Source: Gracilariopsis chorda
Taxonomy: Eukaryota > Rhodophyta > Florideophyceae > Gracilariales > Gracilariaceae
Direction of reading: 5' to 3'
Assembly: GCA_003194525.1 (NCBI GenBank)
Contig: NBIV01000298.1
Coordinates: forward strand, 25,530 to 89,529
DNA length: 64,000 nt
Shown here: positions 53,070-63,733 of the stretch, piece by piece
Numbering within the stretch: position 1 is the first letter of the stretch
Layout of the letters: each line of letters opens with the position of its first letter
The notes under the pieces: generated by a model
Told to the model about the DNA's origin: nothing
The model's database searches: none
Seen by the model: the letters and a program-made list of their open reading frames with translations, nothing else
Translations under genes and position numbers: made by a program

Positions 53070-53877
53070 TGTGGTGCAATGCCCCAAAGGGGAAAAACAC
53101 CGAAAGACGTCCGGGATCTTCCTCTCACGAGGTGAACCCAGTTGGGTAGAGCCCTCCCAGAGGTGTCACGGCGAAGCCGGTTTGTAAGACCAGGGACACC
53201 TGTCGCGACTCGCGCAGGGAGGTGAAGGCGAAGAATCGGTATCCGCGTGAGCGGGGTGTGATCCTCAGTAGAGGTATGTTTCCACGTAAGTGGGGGTGTG
53301 TGAGCGGATGCGCACACGAGGGCCGCGGATAGCGGGAGGTGCTACCCTAAAAAGGGGAAAGAGGAAGGACGAAGTGGGTCGCGAGAGCGACGAGTAGATA
53401 CGGCAATGCCGGTGGACAGGACTCCCTATACAGGGCGAAACACCAATATGATTGGAACAATTAGTACTCCCAATGATGGGTCTCCTTTAGATGTGCAAGG
53501 GGGGTGAACTTCCGTACACTACGGTGCTTCCCTCCAAGGAGGAGTTGAGAACACGCGGAGGCGGTAAAGCTCAGAGCCAATTCCCCAGGTTGGGGTCCCT
53601 TGTTGGGGAAGGTTTACTGGTGCGACGGCAGTGCGCCGTCGCACTAAGTACTAGCTTCCCAGAAATGGGTGTGAAAATAATAAATAAAATTAACTAAAAT
53701 ACTCCACATTCCGTGGCAACATCCACTACTGTGGCCAACCGCCTATTGACCCAAAACCGTGTCCCACGTGTCCATACCCACCACTGTGGGGCGTAGTTCA
53801 TATACACACTACACAACCGATAATATCGGGAAAGCGTTCAAGTACCCAGAATCCCTCCCTGAGGGCGTTGCACTTCA
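53070..53877 (-). repeat. LTR of chromovirus B (3' LTR in element sense)
   Basis: 808 bases from TGTGGTGCAA to TTGCACTTCA, beside a polypurine tract (plus strand TATCCCCCCCTT at 53878). It matches the LTR of copy A almost throughout. Confidence 0.85.
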
Positions 53878-53933
53878 TATCCCCCCCTTAAGACGGGAAA
53901 ACGACCGCGGACGCGGAGGATTCCCAGACGAAA

Positions 53934-55775
53934 ATGGGTGATAAAAGCGCGTGCTTTGTCTCCGGTTCTCCGGTAAATCCCTCTGCACCAGAGTCACCAA
54001 GCACACAAACGACAACAACAGCCACCCTCCAAAAGGGAAAAATGAACGACGACAACAATATCAACAACCACAGCCAACCGCCGAGACTTCTCGGGCGATA
54101 CACCACCGGTTTCCGGTCAGTTCCCCTGCCTCAGGGCGATCGAAATCCGGTACAACCGGGGAATATGGCTGCGGCAGCCGACCATCCCTTCGCACTACCA
54201 CCTTCGGTGGTGTCCTCCGGAACCACTCCGGTGTCTAACTGGCCAACTTACAACACCCTGGTGGGGCTCAACCCGATGAATCGGAATCACGCGTCGCGCC
54301 TGCGCCTTGCCCCGTGGTTTCACCCGGTCGCCGTCCTCAATGAGGGATTGGTCACCGCTTATGCGGATGGCTCAGACACCCTTCCAGGGGATCTGCCCAG
54401 AGCAGTCACCACATCGTGGGATTGGCGTCACCGGATTGCGATTCCGCGTCACCACCTCCGAAGAAACTCGGGCGAGACCGTCACTGCGGCACAGACCGCG
54501 CTGACGCGCATGGCGTATCAACGGCAGAGCCGGGCTCCATTCGATGTACCGGTCCCACCGGAGTTTGGCTTCGACGTTAGCTACTTCCGCACTCGCGGGG
54601 AGATTGGGTACGGCGAGAACCTGTTCCGCCTCGAGACCCTCGCTTGGAGGAATTTCCCCGCAGCGCGGCAAGAGGCCCTTTGCTGGGAGCGACCGATTAT
54701 TCGGGCGGAGTTCAGGTACCTTCCCCGGCAATACCGGTCCAACTTTCTCCAAAACTTCATCCGCTACGAGCGGCGTTGGCGATCCCGATTCGGGTATTTT
54801 ATCCCGTATCAGAACGTGGAGATAGAGCGGATTGCGCCGCCTCACCGACTAGGTCGGTATGTAGCACTCCCCGAGTGGTGGCGCTTCCATGAAGCCTGCC
54901 GGGGGTGCTACATAGAACTCCCGCCGGTACTTACGTACCTCGGTTCGCTGCCCATGCAGGATCCCCGGTCGGGGTTGTGGTCCGTAGTGGTTACGGAGTG
55001 GGCGGCCCGCAGTGCGGCTTATATCCTCAACGAGGCGTACGACCAGTATCGTCTCTGGTTCCTTCAACCGCGTGTGCGGGAAGCGATCCGAAACCTGGAT
55101 CTTCGCATCCCCCTTGGGGGCCAGGCCAACAATGAAGAGGTCCTCCAATTACTTGGGTACATCGACAGCGTTAGCTGGAGTGAGGTCCCGCTGGAGCAAA
55201 GCGGTCGTCTGGATGGCGGCAGCAGTAACACCGGTGGTCCGGGACTCGGTAGAAACACCGCCCTTGCGGGGGATTTTATCTACTTCGACCCCTGGGAGTT
55301 CCTGGAAATTTCCTCCGAGGAGGCGCGCGAGCTTCGCGATACGCCCCGGCATGTGCCGGAAGACCACCCGGTGGGGTACGTCGATTCCGACGACTACTAC
55401 CGCGCATACGGCGGGGATGACCCAATGTTCTATAACGAACCGGAAGAACCCGGGGAGATGGACGTAGAGGAAGCCGGCGCTAGCGCGGAAGCTTTCCCAG
55501 AGGGGGCATCTCCGACCGAGCCGGCTGCTGACCCTTCGGCGGCAAGTGCCGGACCTTCAATCCCCAGCGGGGTGACGGCGAATGAAACCGAAATCATCGC
55601 ACGTTTCCTCCGGGGTGCCGGTCTTAGCGCTGCCGAGGTATCGGGGATGTCACCACCATGGCGGACGCGTTGGCCTACCGCCTCGCTGGTGGTTACGCCC
55701 CGGACGATGGGGGTGAGTGAAACCTCTGGTCCAGTTTCCTGGTTCTTCTTTCCCTGGCTATGCCAGTTAGTGTAG
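53934..55775 (+). CDS. Antisense ORF of the chromovirus, 613 codons, unknown function
   Basis: An intact frame on the strand opposite to gag-pol, between the chromodomain and the 3' LTR. Its ATG lies 57 bases after the LTR end, so it could be driven by antisense transcription from that LTR. The N-terminal 110 residues are Ser/Thr/Asn-rich. Residues about 150-440 look globular (Trp/Tyr/Arg-rich, for example RNFPAARQEALCWERP, YVALPEWWRFHEACRG). Residues about 440-560 are acidic (DSDDYYRAYGGDDP, EEPGEMDVEEAG). There is no zinc knuckle, protease or envelope-like membrane segment. I recognise no family. Antisense ORFs at this position are known in some plant Ty3/gypsy elements (Grande, RIRE2). Copy A lacks it through a 1777-base deletion. 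Confidence 0.6.
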   Translation: MGDKSACFVSGSPVNPSAPESPSTQTTTTATLQKGKMNDDNNINNHSQPPRLLGRYTTGFRSVPLPQGDRNPVQPGNMAAAADHPFALPPSVVSSGTTPVSNWPTYNTLVGLNPMNRNHASRLRLAPWFHPVAVLNEGLVTAYADGSDTLPGDLPRAVTTSWDWRHRIAIPRHHLRRNSGETVTAAQTALTRMAYQRQSRAPFDVPVPPEFGFDVSYFRTRGEIGYGENLFRLETLAWRNFPAARQEALCWERPIIRAEFRYLPRQYRSNFLQNFIRYERRWRSRFGYFIPYQNVEIERIAPPHRLGRYVALPEWWRFHEACRGCYIELPPVLTYLGSLPMQDPRSGLWSVVVTEWAARSAAYILNEAYDQYRLWFLQPRVREAIRNLDLRIPLGGQANNEEVLQLLGYIDSVSWSEVPLEQSGRLDGGSSNTGGPGLGRNTALAGDFIYFDPWEFLEISSEEARELRDTPRHVPEDHPVGYVDSDDYYRAYGGDDPMFYNEPEEPGEMDVEEAGASAEAFPEGASPTEPAADPSAASAGPSIPSGVTANETEIIARFLRGAGLSAAEVSGMSPPWRTRWPTASLVVTPRTMGVSETSGPVSWFFFPWLCQLV

Positions 55776-55911
55776 TGTAGTATTGTGGGGAGCTAGCTGC
55801 TCCCCTGAATAAACTTTCCCGTTTAGAACGGTGCTTCTCGGTTGAGTTCCCCGTCTTCGACGGACTTTGCCTTGTTATCCTTTCCTTTCGCTCTCCGCTC
55901 GCGCGGCAACG

Positions 55912-56502
55912 TTACCCAACTTGGGCATTAACCAGCGTGGCTGGGGCTGCAGTTCCCGTCTGACTGTGGTATCGCAGAACCTGCGACCGTGGGAGGTGTT
56001 CAATTGGCTCCCACGTATCCCCACTGGGGTTGTACCCGTACCAGCGCACGCGGTATTGTAGAATACCATCCTGGTTCCAGGTGTGTCCGACAAGTCGGTC
56101 TACTACGAACTCTCGTTCGTAGACCTGCCGGCCGTGCCGGGTGGTGGTTGTACTCCCTTGCGAGGGCTGCCCGCTGTGCGGTATAATGTACCTTAGCAGG
56201 GTGTTCGGCGATAACTCCGACGTTGCCGTGCGCTGTCCTAGTGGCCGCTGCTCATGCGGAAAAATATCCCTGAAGAGGGTGTGTGGTGTCACGGTTTTCC
56301 CCGGCAAGTCATTCCCCATTGGCGTGTCGTTGTTCCCGTCTTCACGGTAGGCCGGGCGAACCGCCAGTCGGCGGGGGACTTGGGCTCCGCCTTCGCGGTT
56401 GAGCTCACGAACCGCGAGTTTGCGGGAAGATGACCGCTCCTGCGGGGTCGGCATTTCCACAATCCCCTGGGGGTACCGTGCGACACGGTGATTGGGTGGC
56501 AA
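55912..56502 (-). pseudogene. Chromovirus B chromodomain region
   Basis: The same module as in copy A: EFVVDRLVGHTW, LQYRVRWYGYNPSGDTWEP, ending ATLVNAQVG. It reads in a different frame from the integrase, so at least one shift lies in the linker between about 56500 and 56600. Confidence 0.85.
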
Positions 56503-56590
56503 ACCGCCTCCCTGCCAGGCGCACGAGCGCTCTGCACCATACGTTCCGGCGATGCCGTGGTGTCCCTGGCTATTGACGGGTTGCCTGGGG

Positions 56591-57760
56591 CTAACTCCGG
56601 TACACCGGTATTTTGGTCAAAAGTCCCCTTTGGGGGTTCTGGGCAGGTGCCGATGACACCCTTTTCAGGGAAATTGCCGCTGAGCGCAGTGCACCATCTC
56701 CGTGATGAGGAGCAGCGTCCGGTACGACCGGTTTCGAGCGTGCGATGGCGCGCGTTATTCCCGAGTTTCTCGGTTCTTCGCCGCAGCGATGCGGGGGTTG
56801 GCGCAAATTATTCCCCGTAGCGGGGGCTTTGATTCCGTCAACGACGGGAGGCGTTTCCGGTGCTTGCAAGCCAGGGCTTAAAGCTTCGACTGCAGCTTGG
56901 CCGCCTTTTTCCCCAAGAGGGGTGTGGGTATTTCCCAGCGGCGCTGGTGTATATGGGCGCCTCTTCTCCGCGGGGCGCGGGTCTGATCGACCTGATTGAA
57001 CCGCTTCCGCGGGGACTTCCGCCAACGGCGGCTTCGAGGCATCGGGCGATTGCCTTTCCGCTGCTGCGGTCTTGGAGTGAGGCTTCTCGTTTTCCCGTGA
57101 CAAACGGTGTATTTGCCGCTTTTGCGGGGCCTGCGCGTCTGGTTCCTGTTGCACAGCACTGCCCGGGAACGGGGGATTAGTGTCGCGTGACATACTACGT
57201 GCTCCACGGTCAGTATTCCGTATGTTACGGTGTGTTTCCCGTTGCGACGGTGATATCGTTCCTCGAAAACGAGTGTTCTCCTCCCCCTCCTTAGACGGAG
57301 TGGCGGGATAAGGGATAACATTCCCCACCTGGCGGGTATAAATGCGCGCCAGTGGGGCAGATGTGGTAGGGACGGGCGCTGAGGGGCCCGAATTACCCGG
57401 CTGAGCCGGTGAGTCTGACAGAGTCGGTAGGTCTGAGAGTCCCCGGCTGGGGTGTGGTAGTACCGTAGGTCTAGTACTCCCGGATTGTTCCGGTGTAGCG
57501 GAGTCCGTAGAAACGGGGCTGCCTGGACCCAGGACTACCTCTGACGAGGGAGGAGGGGCAAGGACAACACGATCACGGGAAATCCGTTGGTGCGTGTCCC
57601 CCATCTCTACCACGACAGTGTCGGTGTTAACAGAGATCACCTTGAAGGGTCCATCCGCCACAGGCGAGAGTTTGTGACGCTTCTCCCGTTCCGGGTTGTA
57701 GTATTCCTTCCTGATGAAGACGTAGTTATTTGCCCGAATCGGGGACGGTTTTCCTCGCAA
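56591..57760 (-). pseudogene. Chromovirus B integrase C-terminus and Pro/Arg-rich linker
   Basis: Starts near ANNYVFIRKEYYNPER and LSPVADGPFKVI (integrase C-terminal beta domain), then about 300 residues of low-complexity Pro/Ser/Arg linker. At DNA level the linker is a chain of tiny palindromes. It is in the same frame as the integrase core, from which it is separated by the TAA at 57782-57784. Confidence 0.75.
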
Positions 57761-57781
57761 GCGAGCGTCAAAATCCCGCTT

Positions 57782-59275
57782 TTAAGCGGCTTGGGCCCGT
57801 GCCATAGACTTCCGCGCCGCGGGGACCAGCTTGGAAAGCCATTGCTTCCATTGCTGCCGGTAGATACCCACAGATGGGAAATTGTCCAAGGTAGCTTGGG
57901 GTTCCAGCGCCACAGGCGGGGGTGTTCTAGATAGAACCAACTCGAATGGCGAAACTCCGGTAGTTCGGTGTACCTGCGTATTGTACGCGTAGGTTACCGC
58001 ATCAGCGTAGAGATCCCAATTCGTTGGGTGGTCAGCGACGTAGGAACGTAACGCCGCGAGTAACGTCCGGTTAAACCCTTCAACTTGCCCATTACACTGG
58101 GGGTGGTAGGTAGTCGTGAACAAGTTCTTGACATCCAGGATGCGACAAACATCCTGGAAGAACTTGCTTACGAACTACTTCCCGTTGTCAGAGAGCACCT
58201 CTACAGGGGGACCGTAGACAAAAATCCAGTGCGTCACCAGAGCCTGGGCCACCGTGAGAGTGGTTATCCTCCGAAGAGGGACAGTCTGTACCAGCTTAGA
58301 AAAGCGGTCGGTAATGACAAGTAGAAACTTGTTTCCACGTTTCGTGGTGAGTAATGGTCCGAGAATATCGATCGCAATAAACTCGAGCGGCGCCCTTGCG
58401 GGGAATAGTTTCATCTTCTTCGCATTTTTGCGGAGTTTGACGCGATTCTTCGCGCATTCGCTACAAAACCGCACAGTTGCGTAGCAATCCACCGCCATTG
58501 CGGGCCAATAGAAATCCCTTCGCAGGGTTAGGTAGAGTTTCCTCCCACCTGGGTGACCTCCAATGGGGGCGTAGTGTGATAGATGTAACACCCGCGATTG
58601 CAGGGAATGTGGTACCACAATCTGTGGGCGGGCTTCGACCTTTCTTACGAGGTAGCCTTTGTCGTTTACCCCGAAAGGGAGATCTTCACCACCGTTGATA
58701 CGGGCACGAATTCTCGTACAGAATGGGTCGCCAAATTGTTCTCGGATCATTTCTTCCGGTGATACCAGTACAAAGTTTCCCGGTAACGGGTTCTCAGATT
58801 TATCTCGCGATGCGAGTAGTTCGTCAAAATCAGCATCCTCGTCCCAGGTTTCTGGCCTAGCCTCGACGGCATGTTCCGGATCATCCGGGTCTATAGCCAT
58901 GAAGCATGGGACTTCATCATCCTCCGTTGGGAGTGCTTCCCCACTTGTGGGTAACCGCGATAAAGCGTCGGCCTGGGTGTTCTGCGCACTTTTTTTATAA
59001 ATGACTTGAAAGTCATATTCCGCGAGGCGGAGTCTCCAGCGCATGAGGCGTCCCGACGGGTCGGAGATAATCATCAACCACCTCAATGAGGAATGATCCG
59101 TGTACACGGTCAAGTGAATTCCCATAAGGTAGGGGCGCAGAGTGGTCATCGCCCATACGACGGCGAGGCACTCTTTCTCCGATACGGAGTAGTTCCGCTC
59201 ATGAACATTGAGCGAACGTGACCAATAACCAATTGGATGCCGTTCCCCTCGGGGGTGGTTTGAAAAAGAGCACAC
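57782..59275 (-). pseudogene. Chromovirus B RNase H and integrase core
   Basis: One frame with TAG at 58175-58177 and ending at TAA 57782-57784. It shows RNase H motifs (YSVSEKECLAVVWA, TVYTDHSSLRWL, TQADALSRL), the integrase HHCC region, and core Asp/Asp/Glu as in copy A. The TAG sits two codons after the second catalytic Asp (SDNGK-stop-F), exactly as in copy A. The later TAA replaces a Tyr codon (TAC) that is intact in A. Entry from the reverse transcriptase frame needs a one-base shift in a C-run near 59240-59250. Confidence 0.85.
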
Positions 59276-60942
59276 CCGACTTGGTAGTCGCTCGAGTCCG
59301 TATCTACGGAGTATGGCAACCCAAGTTTTGGGAGATGTAGGATTGGTGCTGATGTGACAGCCTCCTTTAAGGAGTTGAAGGCTTCCGATTGCTCGGGCGT
59401 AAATATTCCCAGTTTTGGGGGGTTCCCCTTTCGCAACAACGCGTTCAGGGGCGCTGCAGTATCCGAAAAGTTCGGGATAAACCGTCTATAGACGTTGACC
59501 AGTCCCAGAAAGGAGCGCAGTTCCGTTTGAGTACGGGGTTCTTTCGCCTCAACGAGGGATTTGAATCGAGCTTTCTCGATTGCTAACCGTCCAGGACGGA
59601 TAATGTGACCCAGATACTTCACAGTATCTGTGAAAAACTCGCATTTCCTCAACTTGAGGGTAATTCGCGCATCGCGGAGTACGGTGAGCACGTCTCGGAC
59701 GTGAGTGAGATGGTCGTCCAACGAGTTGGAGAAGATGATGATATCATCAAGGTAGACCAGACAACTCCGCCACTTAAAGCGGTTGAGTAGAATATCTACT
59801 GCACGCTGAAAGGTGGCTGGGGCGTTGGTTAACCCAAATGGCATCCGCTTGAAGCGGTACGTTCCTGCATGGCAGGTGAATGCGGTTTTGTCGCGATCCT
59901 CCTGTCTGACAGGTACTTGCCAATATCCCCAATTGGCATCAAGGGCCGTGAACACGGTGGCGTCTCCAAGGGAGTCAATGCACTCGTCCATACGAGGGAT
60001 GGGGTACGTGTCCCTAACAGTCACGGCATTGAGCCGGCGGTAGTCGACACAGAACCTCCAGGTTCCGTCGGCCTTTGAAGCCAGTACAACTGGGGATGCC
60101 CAGGGTGATTGAGCGGGCTCAATCACACCTGCGCGGAGCATCTTGTCCACCTGGGACTGCTCCTCTTCCCGAGCTTTCGGACCTGCCCTGTAAGGGGGTT
60201 GTGCAACCGGTCGCGCACTGGGGATTAAATCGATCCGGTGTCCCGTTGCATTAATCTCGCCAAGCGAGCCATCTCACATTGTGGTGAATTCCCGTAACAT
60301 AGTACGGAGTTTGTCGCGGTGCGACTCTGGCACGTGGCTGAAGTCCAGCGCTTCAAGTGCTTTTTCCGGATCAATCCGGTCATTGCTCGATGGAGCATTG
60401 TCCTGTGGAACAGGTGTGGTTCGCAATTCCGAGTTACTCGGTATGTTCGGCGCTGAAGTAGCGGTTTCCTCCCCCTCTTTAGACTTGACGTCTTCGGACG
60501 GCGGGGCGAACTCCTCAGAAGAGGTGGTAACTCCGAGTACATCGGCGGCTGTCATCTTTGTTGGCAGCATTCCCATAGGATGGGGGGTTACACTCCCAAT
60601 TACTTGGTGTTTGACCAGATACTGGGGGTGTTTGCCAAGGTTGGCAACCAATATCCGGAAAGGGACATCCGGGGAAATGGAGACAATTCCATTAGCCAGC
60701 GCCAGCTGGGATTTCTCGTACAACGAGGCGAGGGGTTGTATAACCCGAAGACCGTGTTGACGGGAATTTACCTGCACCCAGACTTGGGACTCAGCCGGTA
60801 TAGAAACCGAGGCAGCGACGCGGAGCTTGGTGGACTCGCGGGACGCGGGCGGTGGTTCCTGCGCAGCAGGGAGGGGAACTTGTTTCCGAGAGGACCGCTT
60901 TAGCGGGCGGCGAAACAATCGGAACCGACGATCCGTCGTCAA
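59146..60942 (-). pseudogene. Chromovirus B reverse transcriptase with upstream linker
   Basis: One frame with a TGA at 60274-60276. Upstream part: a linker holding VWVQVNSRQHGLRVI and VPESHRDKLRTMLREF. After the TGA comes the typical Ty3/gypsy RT: IEPAQSPWASPVVLASKADG, WRFCVDYRRLNAVT, YPIPRMDECIDSL, FTALDANWGYWQVPV, FGLTNAPATFQR, the active site VYLDDIIIF, then LGHIIRPGRL, SFLGLVNVYRRFIPNFS and the start of RNase H (LPYSVDTDSSDYQVGCALFQ). RT copies the element's RNA into DNA in cytoplasmic particles. Confidence 0.9.
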
Positions 60943-61471
60943 GTTCTACACGCCTGAGGCGGGGCCTTATTGCGTCGACAAATCTGTCGCAGTAATCACA
61001 TCCCAGTATGACTGGTGCTGCCAATGAACGGCAAACGATGAAGTCCAACTTCACCACGGAGGTACCAAGTCTCACGACGAGGTCCACTGTGCCCACCGTT
61101 TGTAACGGGTTGTTATTCGCATCCGAAATGTCGGGGACCGCGTCAGAGCGGATACGAGACCGCACAAGCGGGGGTAACAATGATTCCACAACGAAGTTGG
61201 GACCTGCACCTGTATCCAGGACGGTGAGAAACCTCACCATAAACTGGGGGTCAAGGCCAAGTTCGGCATAGACCTTATAATTGCGCTTGGCCAAGACCAA
61301 GACTCTACCGGGAATCCGGGGATTTTTACTCCGTATCCACGGGCGACGCAACACACCGAGGTGCGCAGAGTCCGCGTCAGCAGTGTGTTTCCTCGAGAGG
61401 ACTTTCACCGGGGAGCGAGGCGAGGACGCCTCGGGCGCCAACAGCCTCGTTCTTGAGGACGCCTCTCCCAA
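60791..61471 (-). pseudogene. Chromovirus B aspartic protease
   Basis: A retropepsin-like domain with VLDTGAGPNFV (catalytic Asp-Thr-Gly) and the later VILGCDYCDRF, which stands for the usual 'iLG.dfl'. It cleaves Gag-Pol. It reads in a different frame from both the Gag end and the RT linker, so breaks lie on both sides. Confidence 0.8.
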
Positions 61472-61484
61472 AGGGGAGACTCCC

Positions 61485-63630
61485 TCAGTTAGTTTTCCGC
61501 CTTCGGCGGTGGGTTGGTTTCCTCGACAACGAGTGCTTCATCCCGTTGACGGGGGTTTCTATCCGCATAAGCGGGGGTTGCAACGGATGGTTGCGTGATC
61601 TCCGAATCCGGGTGTATGAAGCTTGCCGCGCACGCGGGGTCTGTGGTAGGGCGTGGGAAAAGTCCGTTTTAGCACGGAGGTAGGAAGCCATCGGGACGGA
61701 ACGTTTCTCCTCTGGAGTGAGGGCCTCATAATTTGCCACCACCTTGGCCATATCCTTTAGTGAACAAATACACTGAGGAGAGGTATGGCCATGGGCATAG
61801 CACAGGTGGCAAATGAGAGCCAGCACCGCGAAACGCGGATTACTATTCCGAGTATCGGAGCGGGTGTCAGCCCATCCAGGCCGTTGATAACGGGATTGAC
61901 CGTTTGAAAACGGGAGTCGTTGGGGTTGAACCCGACTGTTACCACCGTATAGAACGGGATCTTCTGTTCCCGTATCATGGGTCATCTCCGTCGTTGACGG
62001 TAACTCACTGGTGGGTATCGACACACCATCCCCCTGCGCTAAATGCACGGTATCAAATCCCTGTCCAGGGTTCCCATCCGCGGTGAGCGGGAGAGAGGAA
62101 GCTTCGCTTTCCAGCAACAACGCCTTGGCGGATTTAGACCGATTGTTCGGAGTTCTTGCACGAAGTGCATCCCCTTCCGCTCGAGCGTGTTGGACCAGCT
62201 CGAGGTAGGTGATCCTTCGCTTGTCCTCCCGATAACGGGTAACTAAACTCCGGATTGCCGGTCAAGACCATCAATGAACATGGTACTGCGCTCCCCAGCG
62301 GGGTATACGTTACCACATCTGTGGAAAGCCTTGTTAAGGCGCACCGAGTAATCGGTCTCGGTCTCTCCAGCACGCTGGCGTGTATCTCGCAAAGCGAGGA
62401 TAGCCTGCTGAATAGCGGTGTTGGTGGCGTAGGCGCAGAAGATACTGCACAGCCTCCGGCCAGCAAGTAACTCCTCCCTCGGAGGCGCGAGAAGATCCTC
62501 TGACAGAGGTGTATTGGTCCTCCGCCACTCCCCGTAAGAAATACGTAAAGCCAAATAGGCTTGTCCCTCATTCATACCGAGGATATCGGCCTCCGCTACA
62601 AAGGGATAGGAAATCCAGTACTAGGACTGGGTCCTCTCCAGTAAAATACTGGTTGCGGAGCGAGAGCTGCATTCGCTTAATGCATTCTCGCACCTTTCCC
62701 GTACCACGGGCGTACGTCCAAGTGACGAATCTTCAAGCCGGTAGTACCGGTATGATAAAAGCTTCCGGTAATCCGGGTTTGTCGGTTTCAATTCCCGGAG
62801 ACCGGGGGTTCTCCCCTTCTGGCGGGTTCGGACCACACCTTCAGTGGCCGATGACCGCTTCGAGCGGGAGGAGTAGCCTCGCTTCTCGTCCTCCGAGTCG
62901 GAGTCCGAGGAGCTCGAGCTAACCGAATGGTTTCGGGTGAGTCCGACGATGTCGAAGAATCGGAGTCCGAATATTTTCGGTGTGTTTCCGTCGGTGACGG
63001 CGTTTCTTCTTCCCAGCAAGCTGGTCGTTGTGCGATGCCTCGTTTACCGGATCACCCGGGGATGGTTTGTCCATGAGGACGAACTGCTCCAGCGTCTCCA
63101 GGCGGGCACCAATCCGATCAAATCGGGCTTCAACTCCTTCGATGAAGGCGGCGGGTTGTCCCAAACTCTCCAACACGGAGTTGACGTCAGACCGTAAAAT
63201 ACGGAGTTCCTCGGCGACCTCCTTTACGGGGGTTGCCGAGACCACCTCTTGGAGGGATTTTAGTTCCCTACAAGGTGTCATGGGCGGTCCACAGAGCGCG
63301 GACCTGGGATTCCAGGAAGTCCCCTGGGGGTGTTATCGCCCGTTCCACGGGGCTTGAAGCCGCGACAGCGGGAGCAGGCCGGGGTGCCTGGGGCACTGCG
63401 GCAACAGCCGGAGTCGATGCTGCATTCCCCTGCGGGGGTGATAACGAGGGCAAAAGGAGGTTCCGGGGTTCCCGGTCGGGGGTATCATTCCGCGATGAAG
63501 CGGCGCCAGCACGGCTGGAACTTGTCCGTATAGGGATACGGGGTACGAACCGAACTTCGGAAGTGTCCGCGTTGTCGCGGGAGCGACTACGCGTAACCAC
63601 TGGCTCCGCGTCGGAGGGATTTCTCGACAT
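61485..63630 (-). pseudogene. Chromovirus B gag, several breaks
   Basis: From the ATG at 63630 (MSRNPSDAEPVVTRSRS) the capsid precursor can be followed through at least three frame changes (near 63270, 62920-63020 and 62120-62250) and a stop at 62621-62623. Recognisable parts are an Arg/Ser-rich N-terminus, a helical stretch (VKEVAEELRILRSDVNSVLE), the capsid-type segment TRQRAGETETDYSVRLNKAF, and a CCHC zinc knuckle CHLCYAHGHTSPQC near 61770-61815. Gag packages the RNA. The number of breaks shows it is dead as read. Confidence 0.75.
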
Positions 63631-63717
63631 GAGAAAATACCGTTACGACGGGAAACGATCACGGAACTTCCGGAATAAAAAACAAACCTCTAAGAGGGAA
63701 AACAAAAACCGATTCTA

Positions 63718-63730
63718 GGTCGGGAGACCA
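63718..63730 (-). other. Primer binding site of chromovirus B
   Basis: On the minus strand, three bases after the LTR end comes TGGTCTCCCGACC, beginning with TGG as a tRNA-primed site should. The tRNA was not identified. Confidence 0.5.
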
Positions 63731-63733
63731 CTT

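Noticed and set aside
53934-55775. Reading this ORF as the gag gene of a plus-strand retroelement
   Set aside because: Gag with its CCHC knuckle, protease and RT of the same element lie on the minus strand, and the LTR/polypurine-tract order fixes minus as the sense strand.
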